A stretch of DNA of 64,000 nt, from NCBI RefSeq assembly GCF_900184815.1, contig NZ_FXXQ01000006.1, forward strand, positions 1 through 64,000. Direction: 5' to 3'. Below are positions 7,622 through 17,591 of this stretch, piece by piece. Position 1 is the stretch's first letter. Each line of letters begins with the position of its first letter. The notes under the pieces were generated by a model. It saw only the letters and a list, made by a program, of their open reading frames with translations, did no database searches and was not told the origin of the DNA. Both the position numbers and the translations under genes were made by a program. Origin of the DNA: Boseongicola aestuarii. Its GTDB lineage: Bacteria; Pseudomonadota; Alphaproteobacteria; Rhodobacterales; Rhodobacteraceae.

Positions 7622-10600
7622 CTATGCTTTCGCGGGTCGTGGGGCAGGTGCGACGCTTTCATCTTCTGCCGCGGGTTTGCGGATGGTCAGACGCAAGAGC
7701 GGCGGCACCGTCAAGAGCGTGAGGAAGGCCGACGTCGAAAGACCGCCCACGACAACCGCGCCGAGGCCCCGGTAAAGCTCGGAGCCTTCGCCGGGAAAGA
7801 TGATGAGGGGCAGCATGCCCATGACGCTGGTCAGGGTCGACATGAAGATCGGTCGAATCCGGTTTCGGGTGGCCTCTTCGATGGCGTCTATCGGTTCCAT
7901 CCGGTCTTCGCGTAGGTGATAGAGCGTCTGGTGCACGATCAGAATGGCGTTGTTCACCACGATGCCGACAAGGATGATGAAGCCGAGTAATGTCAGCATA
8001 TCAAGGGGTTGCGTTTGGTATGTGTTGAGAAGAGCCAGGCCGCCGACACCCCCCGCCGCAGCGACAGGCACGGCGATCATGATCACCAGCGGCAACACGA
8101 AGCTTTCAAACAGGATCGCCATGACAAGGAACACAATAATCAGCGCGACCACCAGATTGATCTGGATGGCGGACCATGTCTGGCTTAGTTGGTCGGCTGT
8201 GCCGGAAACGCTGAGGCGAATGTCGCTGGGCAGGCCCTGAGCTTCCAGAACGGCGACGACTTCGGTTTCCAGAAGCTCGACGGCCTGTTCGAGTGGCAGG
8301 TTGTTGGCGGGGCGCACTTCAAGAGTGACGGTGCGCAGGCGCTCGCGGTGACGGATTTCGGTGGGGCCTGCGGTAAGCAGGACTTGCGAAAGCGCCGAGA
8401 CTGGCACGATCTGGCCGTTGGGTGTCACCACGGGATAGTTGCCCACGTCTTGGGTGCGCGCGGCTGCGGTGACCGACGGATCGCCTTTCAGCACGAGGTC
8501 CACGCGATCCGAACCGATGGTGATTTGTGCGACGCGCAGGCCGTCATTGAAGGCGTCGACCGTGGCGGCAAGCGCGGAACTATCAAGCCCGGCGTCCGCA
8601 AGGCGCAGGCGGTCCGGGATAAGGCGCACTTCGGGCGCGCCAAGCTCGAGGCCCGGAATAGGGCGGAACTGGTGGCCTTCCGAGCGCGGCAGAAGCCCGG
8701 ACACGATACCGGCCGCTTGACCCGCCACACCAAGGATTTCGTTCAGGTCCTGTCCCGAGACGTTGAGCTCGATCGTGCGCCCGCCGCCGACGCCGCGTCC
8801 GAACAGCGAAGGTTGTGTCATGAAGCCGAACGTGCCGGGTTCGGCGAAGATCGGGCGGCTCAGGGCGGGGATCAGATCGCCTGCGCGCTGGCCGTCGGTT
8901 GCAGACGCGCCGACAAAGGAATTGCCGGGGGTTGCGACGAAGAAGAAGTTTTCGATTGTGGGTGTGCCGTCTTCGATCGCCATCGCGGGGGCTGCGTCCC
9001 AGAGGGGTTTTGCAACGCCTTCGATGCGCTGGGCGATGGTTTCGGTGGTCTCGAGGTTATAGCCCGGCGGTGGAATGATCAGGCCGAAAACAAGGTTTCG
9101 GTTGCCCTCTGGCAGGTATTCGAGACGCGGCAGGAAGGTCCAGCTTGCGATGGCAGCCCCTCCGGCGATGACGGTGACCATGATGATGCCGATGCTGCGC
9201 ACGCGCACGGTCAGGCGCACATAGGCCATGACGGCGTTGCGAAAGCCCGCAGCGAGGTGGTCGATGCCCCAAAGCCGCATGGGCCTTTGGTCTTTTGCGC
9301 TGAGAAGGCGGCTTGAAAGGGCGGGAATGACGGTGACCGCGACGAGCAGCGACAACAGGACCGAGACCGAGATCGCCACGGCGATATCACGGAACAACTG
9401 CCCAGCTTCCAGTTGCATGATCAGGATCGGCACGAAGACCAGAACGGTTGTCAGGGCCGAGACAAGGATCGCGCCCCAGACCTGTTTCGCCCCGAGGTAG
9501 GCAGCTTCGCGGCGGCTGTGTCCGGCTTCGCGCAGGCGGAAGATGTTTTCCAGCACCACGATGGCGGCGTCGACGATCATACCGATGGCAAAGGCGATCC
9601 CCGCCAGCGATATGACGTTCAGCGTTCGTCCTGTCAGGGCCATCACGACAAAGGTCGCCACAATGGACACCGGGATCGAGAGCGAGACGATCAGTGTCGC
9701 GCGGGGACTTCGCAGGAACAGCATCAGGATCAGGGCTGCGAGGGCCGCGCCGATCCATATGTTTTGCACCACCAGATCAATCGCGCCCTGAATGTAGATC
9801 GTCTCGTCGTAGACCAGATCCGCGATCAGACCGACGTCATTCAGGGGGCCTTCCTGAAGTTCTTCCAGAACGACGCGCATCTCTTCCATGACGCTAATCA
9901 CGTTGGCGCCGCTTTCGCGCACGACGTTGAAGGCCAGTCCCGGTTCGCCTTTGAAGCGCAGGCGGCTGGTGGCTTCGCGGTAGGCGAAGGACACTTCGGC
10001 CACGTCGCTGACACGCACGCGACCGCTGGAGCCTTGCGCTACGTCCGAGCGCAGAACGACACTGCGGATCGCCTCTTCGGTGTTGAGGCTGCTCTCGGTG
10101 CGCACCACGTAGCGGCGCTTGCCTTCGTCCACGTCACCGGCTGAGATCGAGATGTTTTCGGTTCGCAGAATGCGCACGACTTCGGGCACAGTGAGGCCAA
10201 AGCGCGAGAGGCGCTGGGGGTCGATCACGACCTGTAGTTCGCGCTCGGTGCCGCCAAAGACGTTCACGGCAGATACGCCTTCGATGCGTTCCACGCGGTC
10301 CTTGATGACGTCCTCAAGGAAATCGCCATAGGTGGGCATGGCGCGCGTGTTGCCCTCGGCTGCGGTCAAAAGCACCCATGCGATGGGACTATCGTCCGAA
10401 CCGGAGGTGTTCAGCGTCGGCTGGCTGGCCTCGTCAGGGTAGTTGCCGACGCGATCGAGCCGGTTCGACACCAGCAAGAGCGACTGGCTCATGTCGGTGC
10501 CGACGGCGAATTCCAGCGTCACTGAAGCCTGACCTGTCTGGGACCGCGAAGTCATGATCTCAAGGCCATCAAGCCCGCGCAGGGTTTCTTCCTGCGGGTT

Positions 10601-10792
10601 GACGATTTCGCGCTCGATCTCGGAAGGCGCGGCACCGGGCCAGTTCGTTTCAACAACGACAATCGGTTTGCGCACGTCAGGTGCCAGTTGCACCGGGATC
10701 CGAGAGAGCGACAGTGTCCCGAAAAGCACTGCGATCAGAACAGCCGCCACGACAGCGACGGGGCGATCAATGGCGTAACGGATCAGGTTCAT
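7622..10792 (-). CDS. RND-family efflux transporter permease
   Basis: A 1056-residue inner-membrane proton-driven pump, the normal length of AcrB/MexB-type RND permeases. The N-terminus has the typical first helix and the 'IPVQLAPDVRKPIVVVETNWPGAAPSEIEREIVNPQEE' porter-domain region. Two six-helix bundles follow, including the conserved 'GIAFAIGMIVDAAIVVLEN' helix 4 with its essential Asp and the repeat-two counterpart 'GFIILVGIVVNNAILIVHQ'. Substrates could be drugs, solvents or metals; the residues seen do not include the heavy-metal CzcA signature. The start codon shares a base with the adaptor stop (TGATG), so the pair is co-translated. Confidence 0.92.
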   Translation of the reverse strand: MNLIRYAIDRPVAVVAAVLIAVLFGTLSLSRIPVQLAPDVRKPIVVVETNWPGAAPSEIEREIVNPQEETLRGLDGLEIMTSRSQTGQASVTLEFAVGTDMSQSLLLVSNRLDRVGNYPDEASQPTLNTSGSDDSPIAWVLLTAAEGNTRAMPTYGDFLEDVIKDRVERIEGVSAVNVFGGTERELQVVIDPQRLSRFGLTVPEVVRILRTENISISAGDVDEGKRRYVVRTESSLNTEEAIRSVVLRSDVAQGSSGRVRVSDVAEVSFAYREATSRLRFKGEPGLAFNVVRESGANVISVMEEMRVVLEELQEGPLNDVGLIADLVYDETIYIQGAIDLVVQNIWIGAALAALILMLFLRSPRATLIVSLSIPVSIVATFVVMALTGRTLNVISLAGIAFAIGMIVDAAIVVLENIFRLREAGHSRREAAYLGAKQVWGAILVSALTTVLVFVPILIMQLEAGQLFRDIAVAISVSVLLSLLVAVTVIPALSSRLLSAKDQRPMRLWGIDHLAAGFRNAVMAYVRLTVRVRSIGIIMVTVIAGGAAIASWTFLPRLEYLPEGNRNLVFGLIIPPPGYNLETTETIAQRIEGVAKPLWDAAPAMAIEDGTPTIENFFFVATPGNSFVGASATDGQRAGDLIPALSRPIFAEPGTFGFMTQPSLFGRGVGGGRTIELNVSGQDLNEILGVAGQAAGIVSGLLPRSEGHQFRPIPGLELGAPEVRLIPDRLRLADAGLDSSALAATVDAFNDGLRVAQITIGSDRVDLVLKGDPSVTAAARTQDVGNYPVVTPNGQIVPVSALSQVLLTAGPTEIRHRERLRTVTLEVRPANNLPLEQAVELLETEVVAVLEAQGLPSDIRLSVSGTADQLSQTWSAIQINLVVALIIVFLVMAILFESFVLPLVIMIAVPVAAAGGVGGLALLNTYQTQPLDMLTLLGFIILVGIVVNNAILIVHQTLYHLREDRMEPIDAIEEATRNRIRPIFMSTLTSVMGMLPLIIFPGEGSELYRGLGAVVVGGLSTSAFLTLLTVPPLLRLTIRKPAAEDESVAPAPRPAKA

Positions 10793-11895
10793 CAGTTGGT
10801 CTCCACGACCGAAGGCGCGATGTCTTGACCGGGCCTCAGACGCTCGTTTCCGCGCACGACGACGAGTTCGCCTGCGGCCAGTCCATTCAGCACTTCATAG
10901 CGGTCGCCCAAAGGCACACCGATGGACACCGTCCGGGGTTCGGCCTTGCCGTCCGCCGCGACATAGACGGTCCAGCCGCCGCGCGCTTGCACAAGCGCGT
11001 CTTTCGGCACGGACAGCACATCGCGGGCGGCGCCGATGGGCACGTTGACCGTCAGGGATTGACCGACCGCAACCAGATTGGGGTCCATATCGTCCAGCGT
11101 TGTGAACAATGCCGTGCGGGTCCGGGTCGAAGGGTTTTCGACAGGCAGGACCGCACGTAGCGACAGGTTGATCCGAGCACCCGTTTCGGTGTCGGCGGTC
11201 ACTGCGTCACCTTTTGTCAGGGTGTCGACATAGCGGGCAGGGATGTTGGCTTTCACTTCGAATGAACTGGTGTCGAGCAGGCGGACGACGGGCGTTCCGG
11301 CCTGAATGAACGCGCCTGGAATGGTGGCGACTTCAAGCACGACGCCCGAAAACGGCGCGGTGATCGAGGTGCGGTCCAGTTGATACTGAGTCTCGGCCAG
11401 GCGGGCTTGGGCCGAGATCTCGCGGGCCTGGGCTTCGGCCAATTGCGAGCGCGCCTGAAACAGGTCAGCCTGAAGATCGTCGAAACGACCTTGCGAAAAA
11501 GCCGAAGTGCCGCGCAATGCGGCCGTACGGTCGAAGATGATGCGCGCCTGATCAAGCCGCGCGCGCGCCGTGTCGGTACCGGCCTGCGCTTCGGCGATCT
11601 GCGCTTCGGACTGGGCAACGCGGATGGCCAGAAGCTCGCGACTCAATTCGACCATCACGTCGCCCTCTTCGACGCGATCCCCGGCCAGCACGTTCACGCG
11701 CTCGATGTTTCCGGCTATCCGTCCGGCAATCGATCCTTCGCGGGACGTGCTGACTTCGGCAAAGACCGGCACGGTTTCCGAAAGCGCGCGCGTTTCGACC
11801 ACCTGCACACCGACAGCGGCAGGGCCTCCTTGGGCCGCAAGGGTCTGAGGCGCCGCAACAAGCATTGCCAGCAAGAGGTATCCGAATACGCGCAT
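10792..11895 (-). CDS. RND efflux periplasmic adaptor (membrane fusion protein)
   Basis: A 367-residue adaptor expected to link the RND pump to an outer-membrane channel. It has a signal peptide (residues 1-20), a lipoyl half-motif 'GSIAGRIAGNIERVNVLAGDRVEEGDVMVEL', a long Ala/Glu-rich coiled-coil hairpin, the second lipoyl half 'APFSGVV', and beta-barrel and membrane-proximal domains. The start at 11895 is backed by AAGGAGCGGGAC immediately upstream; an in-frame earlier start would precede the signal peptide. It is the first gene of the operon. No TolC-type outer-membrane gene is present in the window. Confidence 0.9.
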   Translation of the reverse strand: MRVFGYLLLAMLVAAPQTLAAQGGPAAVGVQVVETRALSETVPVFAEVSTSREGSIAGRIAGNIERVNVLAGDRVEEGDVMVELSRELLAIRVAQSEAQIAEAQAGTDTARARLDQARIIFDRTAALRGTSAFSQGRFDDLQADLFQARSQLAEAQAREISAQARLAETQYQLDRTSITAPFSGVVLEVATIPGAFIQAGTPVVRLLDTSSFEVKANIPARYVDTLTKGDAVTADTETGARINLSLRAVLPVENPSTRTRTALFTTLDDMDPNLVAVGQSLTVNVPIGAARDVLSVPKDALVQARGGWTVYVAADGKAEPRTVSIGVPLGDRYEVLNGLAAGELVVVRGNERLRPGQDIAPSVVETN

Positions 11896-12020
11896 GTCCC
11901 GCTCCTTTGACTCCTGCAGAACATAGCCCGGCGGCGATCGATGCAAAGGCTATTGTTGTCTTTGGATTTGTTACGATGGGACGCGCGGTTCAGATCATGC
12001 AGACTGATCCGCCAACGGCG

Positions 12021-12758
12021 CTACTCAATGAGTTCTTTGAGCAGTTCTCCATATCCGATGTCACGATCAAACGACCCCACCGCCAGGAACTCAAGTGTTT
12101 GGCGAATGACAAGCGGGTCATTCATCATGAACGTATGAGTGACCGGCAAAACGATATGATCCGTCAGACCCGGAAGGCGGGTCGAGGCGACCGACACCTT
12201 GCCGTCGTCGGGTCCGTCGATCAGAAAGGAATATACCGGGTTCAGCGTCTGGTTTCCGGCGATGACACCCACTTCAAAGCGCGGCAGTCCAAGCCGGTTC
12301 GGCGCGCTTGTTTCGTCTGTTCCAAGCGCCAGACCCGCCGGGCCGTTCAGCCAACGAAAAGCGCCCAGATCTCCGAATATATCAACAAGCTCCGAGCCAT
12401 TGTTGGGCGGGCCAAGAAACACTGCACGGCCCATGTTTTTCGGCCGGTTCTCTTCCAGCCACGCGCGCACAAGAATGCCGCCCATTGAATGCGTGACGAA
12501 GTGGGTCACGTCATCGCCGCAGGCCTTGACCGGCTCGTCCAGCGCCTGACCGACTAATGCCTCAAACGGCATGGATGTCGAGGGATATCCCTGATTGATG
12601 GTTCTGTAGCCAGCGTTTTCGAGAGCTGTATCTATGATTGCCATCGACGACGGCCCGCGCGCCAGGCCGTGCAGGATCACGACGCAATCGGCCAGAGCCG
12701 GCAGGGGCGCGCTCGCAACCAAAACCGCAAACATGAATTCAAGGCCGTTCAGCTTCAC
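12021..12758 (-). CDS. Secreted alpha/beta hydrolase, lipase/acyltransferase-like
   Basis: A 245-residue protein starting at a GTG with AAGGA seven bases upstream; a longer GTG start at 12776 is less likely. Residues 1-23 are a signal peptide ending ALA-D. The oxyanion HG occurs at residues 30-31 (VVILHG) and the nucleophile elbow THSMGG places Ser at 91. A catalytic His is likely in the terminal 'VTHTF' segment. The compact size, without lid, resembles extracellular triacylglycerol lipase and PGAP1-like hydrolases. The substrate is unknown. It is divergent from the FAD oxidoreductase gene. Confidence 0.75.
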   Translation of the reverse strand: MKLNGLEFMFAVLVASAPLPALADCVVILHGLARGPSSMAIIDTALENAGYRTINQGYPSTSMPFEALVGQALDEPVKACGDDVTHFVTHSMGGILVRAWLEENRPKNMGRAVFLGPPNNGSELVDIFGDLGAFRWLNGPAGLALGTDETSAPNRLGLPRFEVGVIAGNQTLNPVYSFLIDGPDDGKVSVASTRLPGLTDHIVLPVTHTFMMNDPLVIRQTLEFLAVGSFDRDIGYGELLKELIE

Positions 12759-12834
12759 GTCGTTTCCTTGGGTCACTCAGAATTTGGCACAAATCGAATT
12801 CGAACTATCTGCCTGTATATAGGACAAAAAACGG

Positions 12835-13782
12835 GTGGATAAACCGTTGGAGCATTCTTTAGGCATCGCCATCATTGGCGCGGGTATCACCGGTCTGACG
12901 GCTGCAGATCAGCTGGTCAAGGCGGGACGTGACGTCGAAATCTTCGACAAGGGACGGGGCTGTGGCGGGCGTATATCCACACGCCGCACAGAAGGCGGCA
13001 TCTTCGACCACGGTGCACCCGAACTTCAGGCAACATCGGGCGCGTTTCGTGACTTTCTGGCCGCGCTTGGGGCGGTTCCGGGGGATTGCGGATCGAATTA
13101 CGGCGCGCCCGGCATGCGCTCGATCTTCGATCCGTTGATTTCGCGGTTGAATATTCGGCAGGGGGTCGAGATTGCCGGGCTTGCGCGTGACAGCCGGGGT
13201 TGGGTCGTGCGACTGACCAACGGTCGGTCTGTGGCGCATTTTCACACGGTACTGGTCACGGCCCCGGCGCCTCAGGCGCAGGTACTGGTCGCACCGGTCG
13301 CCCCGAAGATCGCGCGCGAGATCAGTTCGGTACGAATGCAGCCCGTCTGGACGTGTCTTGTCGAGTTCGACGCGCCCCTGCCACTTCCTGGCAAGCTTGA
13401 GGGGCGGGGCCGCGTCTTGCGCGCTGACAGAATGGCCTCAAAGCCTGCCCGACAGGACAAGCGAGAAGCCTGGGTCATTCATATGCGCCCAGAATATGTG
13501 CTTGAGGATGTGTTTGCGGACCGCGCGATCGTTGCTCCGCTTATTCTGGAAGCCTTCGGTGAGGCCTATGGCATTTCCCTGCCGCGGGCGCGCTATCTCG
13601 ATGCACATCGGTGGCGCTATGCATTTGCGGATCAGCCTTTGGGACGTCCGTTTCTGGGGGACGCCGAAAGCGGTCTTCTGGTCGGCGGCGACTGGACCCT
13701 CGGGCGCCGCGCCGAGCATGGATTTGAAAGCGGACTGGAAATGGCCAAGGCAGTGCTTTCCAGAGAGGTCGTGAACGTCTAA
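12835..13782 (+). CDS. FAD-dependent oxidoreductase, renalase-like
   Basis: A 315-residue flavoprotein with an N-terminal dinucleotide site GAGITG (residues 15-20), an acidic end to the second strand (EIFDKGRG), and the 'GGRISTRR' motif typical of monoamine-oxidase/renalase-type enzymes. The C-terminal 'LLVGGDWTLGRRAEHGFESGLEMA' matches the second FAD-contact motif. Bacterial renalase-like proteins oxidise aberrant dihydropyridine nucleotides, but that activity cannot be read from sequence alone. The start is a GTG. It lies 10 bp upstream of mnmH and is probably co-transcribed with it. Confidence 0.8.
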   Translation: MDKPLEHSLGIAIIGAGITGLTAADQLVKAGRDVEIFDKGRGCGGRISTRRTEGGIFDHGAPELQATSGAFRDFLAALGAVPGDCGSNYGAPGMRSIFDPLISRLNIRQGVEIAGLARDSRGWVVRLTNGRSVAHFHTVLVTAPAPQAQVLVAPVAPKIAREISSVRMQPVWTCLVEFDAPLPLPGKLEGRGRVLRADRMASKPARQDKREAWVIHMRPEYVLEDVFADRAIVAPLILEAFGEAYGISLPRARYLDAHRWRYAFADQPLGRPFLGDAESGLLVGGDWTLGRRAEHGFESGLEMAKAVLSREVVNV

Positions 13783-13792
13783 GGGAGAGCGC

Positions 13793-14866
13793 ATGGCTTT
13801 CACGTTCAACACTCTGTCCGACCTTGCGCGCGGCGATTTCGACACGATCATCGACGTACGCTCGCCGTCTGAATTCCAGGAAGATCACTTGCCGGGCGCA
13901 ATCTCGTTGCCGGTCTTGTCTGATGATGAACGCGCTGAAGTGGGAACGATTTACACGCAGGTCAGCCCATTCAAAGCCCGCAAGATCGGCGCGGCCCTTG
14001 TCGCGAAGAATGCCGCGATGCATTTGCAGGGTCCGTTGGCGGACAAGGACGGAAGTTGGCGACCTCTGATCTATTGCTGGCGCGGTGGCCAAAGATCCGG
14101 CTCTTTCGCGGCGATCCTTGCGCAGATCGGTTGGAGGGTCGAAGTTCTGGAGGGCGGGTATCAAAGCTATCGCCGACGTGTGGTCGATTCACTTTATGAA
14201 AGCGAAATCGCGTCGAAAGTGATCCTGCTGGACGGCAATACCGGGTCAGGCAAGACGGATGTCCTGCACCGTCTGGTTGGCCGTGGTGTGCAGGTGCTGG
14301 ACCTTGAGGGACTTGCTGCACACCGTGGTTCGGTGCTTGGGGCGTATGGTGCGCAGCCGTCGCAAAAGGCATTCGAATCAGCGCTGTATCAGGCCATTGA
14401 TGCACTTGACCCGGCAGCTCCGGTCGTGGTCGAGGCTGAGTCGAGCCGCATAGGCGCATTGAATGTGACACCGAAACTGTTCGAAGCGATGCGGGCTGCT
14501 CCAAGGATCGTGATCTCGGCCACCGTCCGCGCACGCGCGGCGTTTCTGGCGCGCACCTATGGAGATGGATCCGTCGACCGCGCCGAGTTCGTCGACCGGC
14601 TTGACCGGTTGGTGGATTTGCGCGGCGCGGCCCAGGTCGCGGCGTGGAAAAGTGCAGTGATGGACGGTCGGTTCGAAGAGGTGGCGGCGTCGCTGATCGA
14701 GCTTCACTACGATCCCCGCTATGCCAAAGTGCGCGAACGCATCGGGGCCAATGTCGTCGCCTCGATTTCCGCCGAAACGTTGGACGATACGGGTCTCGAG
14801 ACATTGGCCGATCAGGTTGCGGGGGCGGTCAAGTCACTTCAAGAGGCCCGCCCGACCACGCCTTGA
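13793..14866 (+). CDS. mnmH: tRNA 2-selenouridine synthase
   Basis: A 357-residue enzyme that replaces sulfur by selenium in the wobble 2-thiouridine of tRNAs for Lys, Glu and Gln, using selenophosphate; it proceeds through a geranylated intermediate. The N-terminal rhodanese domain carries catalytic C95 in 'YCWRGGQRSGS'. The C-terminal P-loop domain has Walker A GNTGSGKT at residues 148-155, characteristic of SelU/YbbB. GGGAGAGCGC precedes the ATG. The 3' end overlaps the end of selD on the opposite strand by 38 bp. selA/selB are not in the window, so only the tRNA branch of selenium use is shown here. Confidence 0.92.
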   Translation: MAFTFNTLSDLARGDFDTIIDVRSPSEFQEDHLPGAISLPVLSDDERAEVGTIYTQVSPFKARKIGAALVAKNAAMHLQGPLADKDGSWRPLIYCWRGGQRSGSFAAILAQIGWRVEVLEGGYQSYRRRVVDSLYESEIASKVILLDGNTGSGKTDVLHRLVGRGVQVLDLEGLAAHRGSVLGAYGAQPSQKAFESALYQAIDALDPAAPVVVEAESSRIGALNVTPKLFEAMRAAPRIVISATVRARAAFLARTYGDGSVDRAEFVDRLDRLVDLRGAAQVAAWKSAVMDGRFEEVAASLIELHYDPRYAKVRERIGANVVASISAETLDDTGLETLADQVAGAVKSLQEARPTTP

Positions 14867-17003
14867 GATGACCAACAACAGCGGGTAGAAGACCGATATC
14901 CCTAAGAGATTCCAAGGCCTTGTCGGCAAGTCCTGACGGGACGGCGGCCAGGAAACCACCTGCGGTCTGTGGATCGAGCAACAGATTTGCGGCGGCGGTA
15001 TTGGGCAAGGCGACGACCAGAGCGGCGCGGTTCGCGGGCGCCAGCGTCGAAGCGATGCCATCCTTGGCCAATTGGTGCGCACCGGGGAAATGGGGCACGT
15101 CGCGGCTGTTTAGCACCGCAGTCAGGCCCGCCGCTGCCGCCATTCTTTGCGCGTGACCCGCAAGCCCGAAGCCCGTGACATCCGTCATTGCGTGTGCGGT
15201 GACACTGAGGATTTCGGCGGCATTGCCGTGCGAGGTGGCCATGACATTCACCACGTTTTCGATATGATCGCCTGCAGCTTTCCCCGCCATTTCAGCAGCC
15301 ATCAATGTCCCGCTTCCGATGGGACGCGTCAGGATCAGCGCGTCGCCGGCCCGCGCCTGATCAAAGCTCTTTGCCGTAGCGGCGAGTGTCCCGGTCACAG
15401 TGAATCCAAGCGTAAGCTCGGCGCCTTGCGTCGTGTGACCTCCAACTAGGGGCGCCCCGATTTCTCTACTAATGTCCTGTGTGGCTGCGAGAATTTCTCG
15501 CAAAGTGTGCGTCTGAAGGTCTTCCGACATGCGCGGCAGGGTGATCTGCGCCAACATCGCCTGCGGCTTTGCACCCATCGCCCAGACATCGCCCATCGCA
15601 TGCAAGGCTGCAATCCGCGTCATCAAATATGGATCGTCCCAGAACGCGCGCAGGTGGTCGGTCGATATGACTTGCTGGCGTTTACCAATATTAATGATGG
15701 CCGCATCATCGCCCGTCGATTTAGCGATGTCGGGATGGACTTCGAAGTCCAGTTGGGCCAGCGCCTCGTCCAGCACCGACGCTCCGACTTTCGATCCACA
15801 ACCGCCGCATATAGGCTTGACGCCGAGCGCATCACGGACTCCTTTTGCGGCACCCTTCGGCACGTCTGGACTGGCCATTTGAGGGGGGGCATTCAGGCGA
15901 TCCATAAAGCGGCGGTCGATCAAATCCTTCCAGCGCCAAGCCCATTCGCCAGAGGCTGCAAGTGCATATTTGTCGGCAACGGCGGATTTTTTACCAAGCG
16001 ACACAAGCTTGAGATAATGCATCTGAGGCACAAAGCGTTTCCGCGCTGAGCCTGTCAGATCGGCGCGGATGTTTTCGGTGAGAACAGGCGCGGCGCGCAC
16101 AGCGAAAACGCCGGCCTTGGGACGCGGTGCATGGGATAAATCGGCGCAATCGCCCACCGCATAGATACTTGCGTCGTTAACCGACCTTAATGTGTCATCA
16201 ACGCTGACGTAACCATTCGTTAGTTGAAGTCCTGTTTCCGCCAACCATGGAAATGGCCGCGCACCGGCGGCACCGACCGCAAAGTCGCAAGAGATCGACC
16301 GGCCGTCGCTGAGTTTCAAATGGTCTGCGCGTATTTCAATCGGGTTTGCTCCTTCGATTACCGCAATCCCCGCGGCGGACATCGCAGCCTTCAATTTTCG
16401 CGAGGTTGCCGCTGACGTCCCACCAAGAATTTTGTTGGCCTCGATCACAGTCACGGGGCATTTTGCCCCGATGACTTCAAGCCTGTGATGCATCGCAAGC
16501 GCAAGCTCAACGCCCGCAACGCCGCCACCGATAACACAAACCGGACCCTTTTTCTGTTTTTCCACAAAGGCTTGCCATTCCTCCGCGAAAGGACCGAGGG
16601 GCTTGGCCGCGATGGCATGATCGGCGAAACCCGGAACGCCTGCCATGTGGGATGTAATGCCGATATCCAACGAAGCGATGTCGTAGGAAATTGGGGGCCG
16701 GCCCGGGACAAAAATCTGCTTTGCAGTTCGGTCTATTCCGGTTGCGGCGCCGAATATCATCCGCGCTCCGGCAAAGCGCGCCAACCGGATCAGATCGATC
16801 TCCAAGGCTTGCCGACCGTAGTGCCCTGCAACGAATCCAGGCAACATCCCAGTATAAGGTGCGGTTGCTCCGGGATTAATAAGCGTTAACCGCGCGCCCG
16901 GAATTGGTTTCATGCCCCAGCGGCGCAAAAGCAACGCATGTGCGTGACCCCCGCCAATCAAGACGACGTCGCTGACTAAGGGAAGTGGCAGAATAGTGTT
17001 CAT
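14829..17003 (-). CDS. selD: Fusion: NADH-dehydrogenase-like FAD domain plus selenide, water dikinase
   Basis: A 724-residue two-domain protein. Residues 1-380 are an FAD/NAD(P)-binding oxidoreductase like type II NADH dehydrogenase, with GGGHAH at 17-22, a second dinucleotide fold GGGVAG at 159-164, and AVGDCA at 282-287. Residues from about 395 form selenophosphate synthetase: catalytic Cys (C402 in GGCGSK), 'STGDDAAI', 'STDHLRAFWDDPY', and the ATP-binding region. SelD makes selenophosphate from selenide and ATP. The fused flavoprotein may supply reduced selenium, which is inference. Catalytic Cys, not Sec, is encoded, and the second Cys of the usual GCGCK is Ser. It converges on mnmH, its functional partner. 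Confidence 0.92.
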   Translation of the reverse strand: MNTILPLPLVSDVVLIGGGHAHALLLRRWGMKPIPGARLTLINPGATAPYTGMLPGFVAGHYGRQALEIDLIRLARFAGARMIFGAATGIDRTAKQIFVPGRPPISYDIASLDIGITSHMAGVPGFADHAIAAKPLGPFAEEWQAFVEKQKKGPVCVIGGGVAGVELALAMHHRLEVIGAKCPVTVIEANKILGGTSAATSRKLKAAMSAAGIAVIEGANPIEIRADHLKLSDGRSISCDFAVGAAGARPFPWLAETGLQLTNGYVSVDDTLRSVNDASIYAVGDCADLSHAPRPKAGVFAVRAAPVLTENIRADLTGSARKRFVPQMHYLKLVSLGKKSAVADKYALAASGEWAWRWKDLIDRRFMDRLNAPPQMASPDVPKGAAKGVRDALGVKPICGGCGSKVGASVLDEALAQLDFEVHPDIAKSTGDDAAIINIGKRQQVISTDHLRAFWDDPYLMTRIAALHAMGDVWAMGAKPQAMLAQITLPRMSEDLQTHTLREILAATQDISREIGAPLVGGHTTQGAELTLGFTVTGTLAATAKSFDQARAGDALILTRPIGSGTLMAAEMAGKAAGDHIENVVNVMATSHGNAAEILSVTAHAMTDVTGFGLAGHAQRMAAAAGLTAVLNSRDVPHFPGAHQLAKDGIASTLAPANRAALVVALPNTAAANLLLDPQTAGGFLAAVPSGLADKALESLRDIGLLPAVVGHLKAWSGGPLEVT

Positions 17004-17042
17004 GGAAAGCAGTTAACGCGACCGCTTCGTTTTGGCGAGTGC

Positions 17043-17591
17043 TCAGGGCGCAATCCACTGTGAAGTCCCGTTTTCGAAGACCGCGCGTTTCAGCCCGTCG
17101 GGAGAAATATGGAGCGTTTCGATTTTACGAATTCTGGCGTCGAGCGCGAGCATCTGGTGCTGGTGCGGTGAGGCCTGCTGCGCGATTTCGGGTCGCGCGA
17201 TGGGTGTTCCGGGCGCGGGGTCAATTGCGTAGTTAAGGCGCGTTCCGGTCCCGAGACTCTCCCATGTTTTGTCGTCGATACGCGACATCCTGACAGAGAC
17301 CGACAACCTGATCTGAAACTGTTGCTCAGGGTCCCAGACCAGAATTTCAGCGCGTTCATTGTCGTTAAGATCGATGACTTTCCGTGATGCGGCATGCGTG
17401 AAAATGCGCAAAACCTCTGATGCTTGATCCGCATCACGCAACACTACAATTCGCACACTTGGTCCATGTGCCTTTGATGCGGTTGCCAGAACCAAGTTAC
17501 TCGCTGCAGACGTCTTGGATTTCGCTCCGTCTTCAAGAAGCCTCCAAATCGTTTCGTACGTCCCGTCAAGAGAGGTTAATGCGTCACTCAT
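17043..17591 (-). CDS. Pyridoxamine-phosphate-oxidase-like FMN-binding protein
   Basis: A 182-residue split-barrel flavoprotein. It has 'NLVLATASKAHGPSVRIVVLRDAD' followed by 'RIFTHAASRKVIDLNDNERAEILVWDP', the FMN-contact pattern of the PNPOx superfamily. The C-terminal 'IETLHISPDGLKRAVFE' resembles the terminal RLSP-like segment of that family. It may be a general FMN/F420 oxidoreductase rather than true PdxH, which is longer and has R-L-x-P motifs. The ATG overlaps the AttH-like gene end by 8 bp, and selD follows 39 bp downstream on the same strand. Confidence 0.75.
   Translation of the reverse strand: MSDALTSLDGTYETIWRLLEDGAKSKTSAASNLVLATASKAHGPSVRIVVLRDADQASEVLRIFTHAASRKVIDLNDNERAEILVWDPEQQFQIRLSVSVRMSRIDDKTWESLGTGTRLNYAIDPAPGTPIARPEIAQQASPHQHQMLALDARIRKIETLHISPDGLKRAVFENGTSQWIAP

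Noticed and set aside
8189-10144. Long plus-strand open frames (up to 375 codons)
   Set aside because: They are antisense to the RND permease gene, which has all expected helices. The translations are compositionally biased and have no ribosome-binding site.
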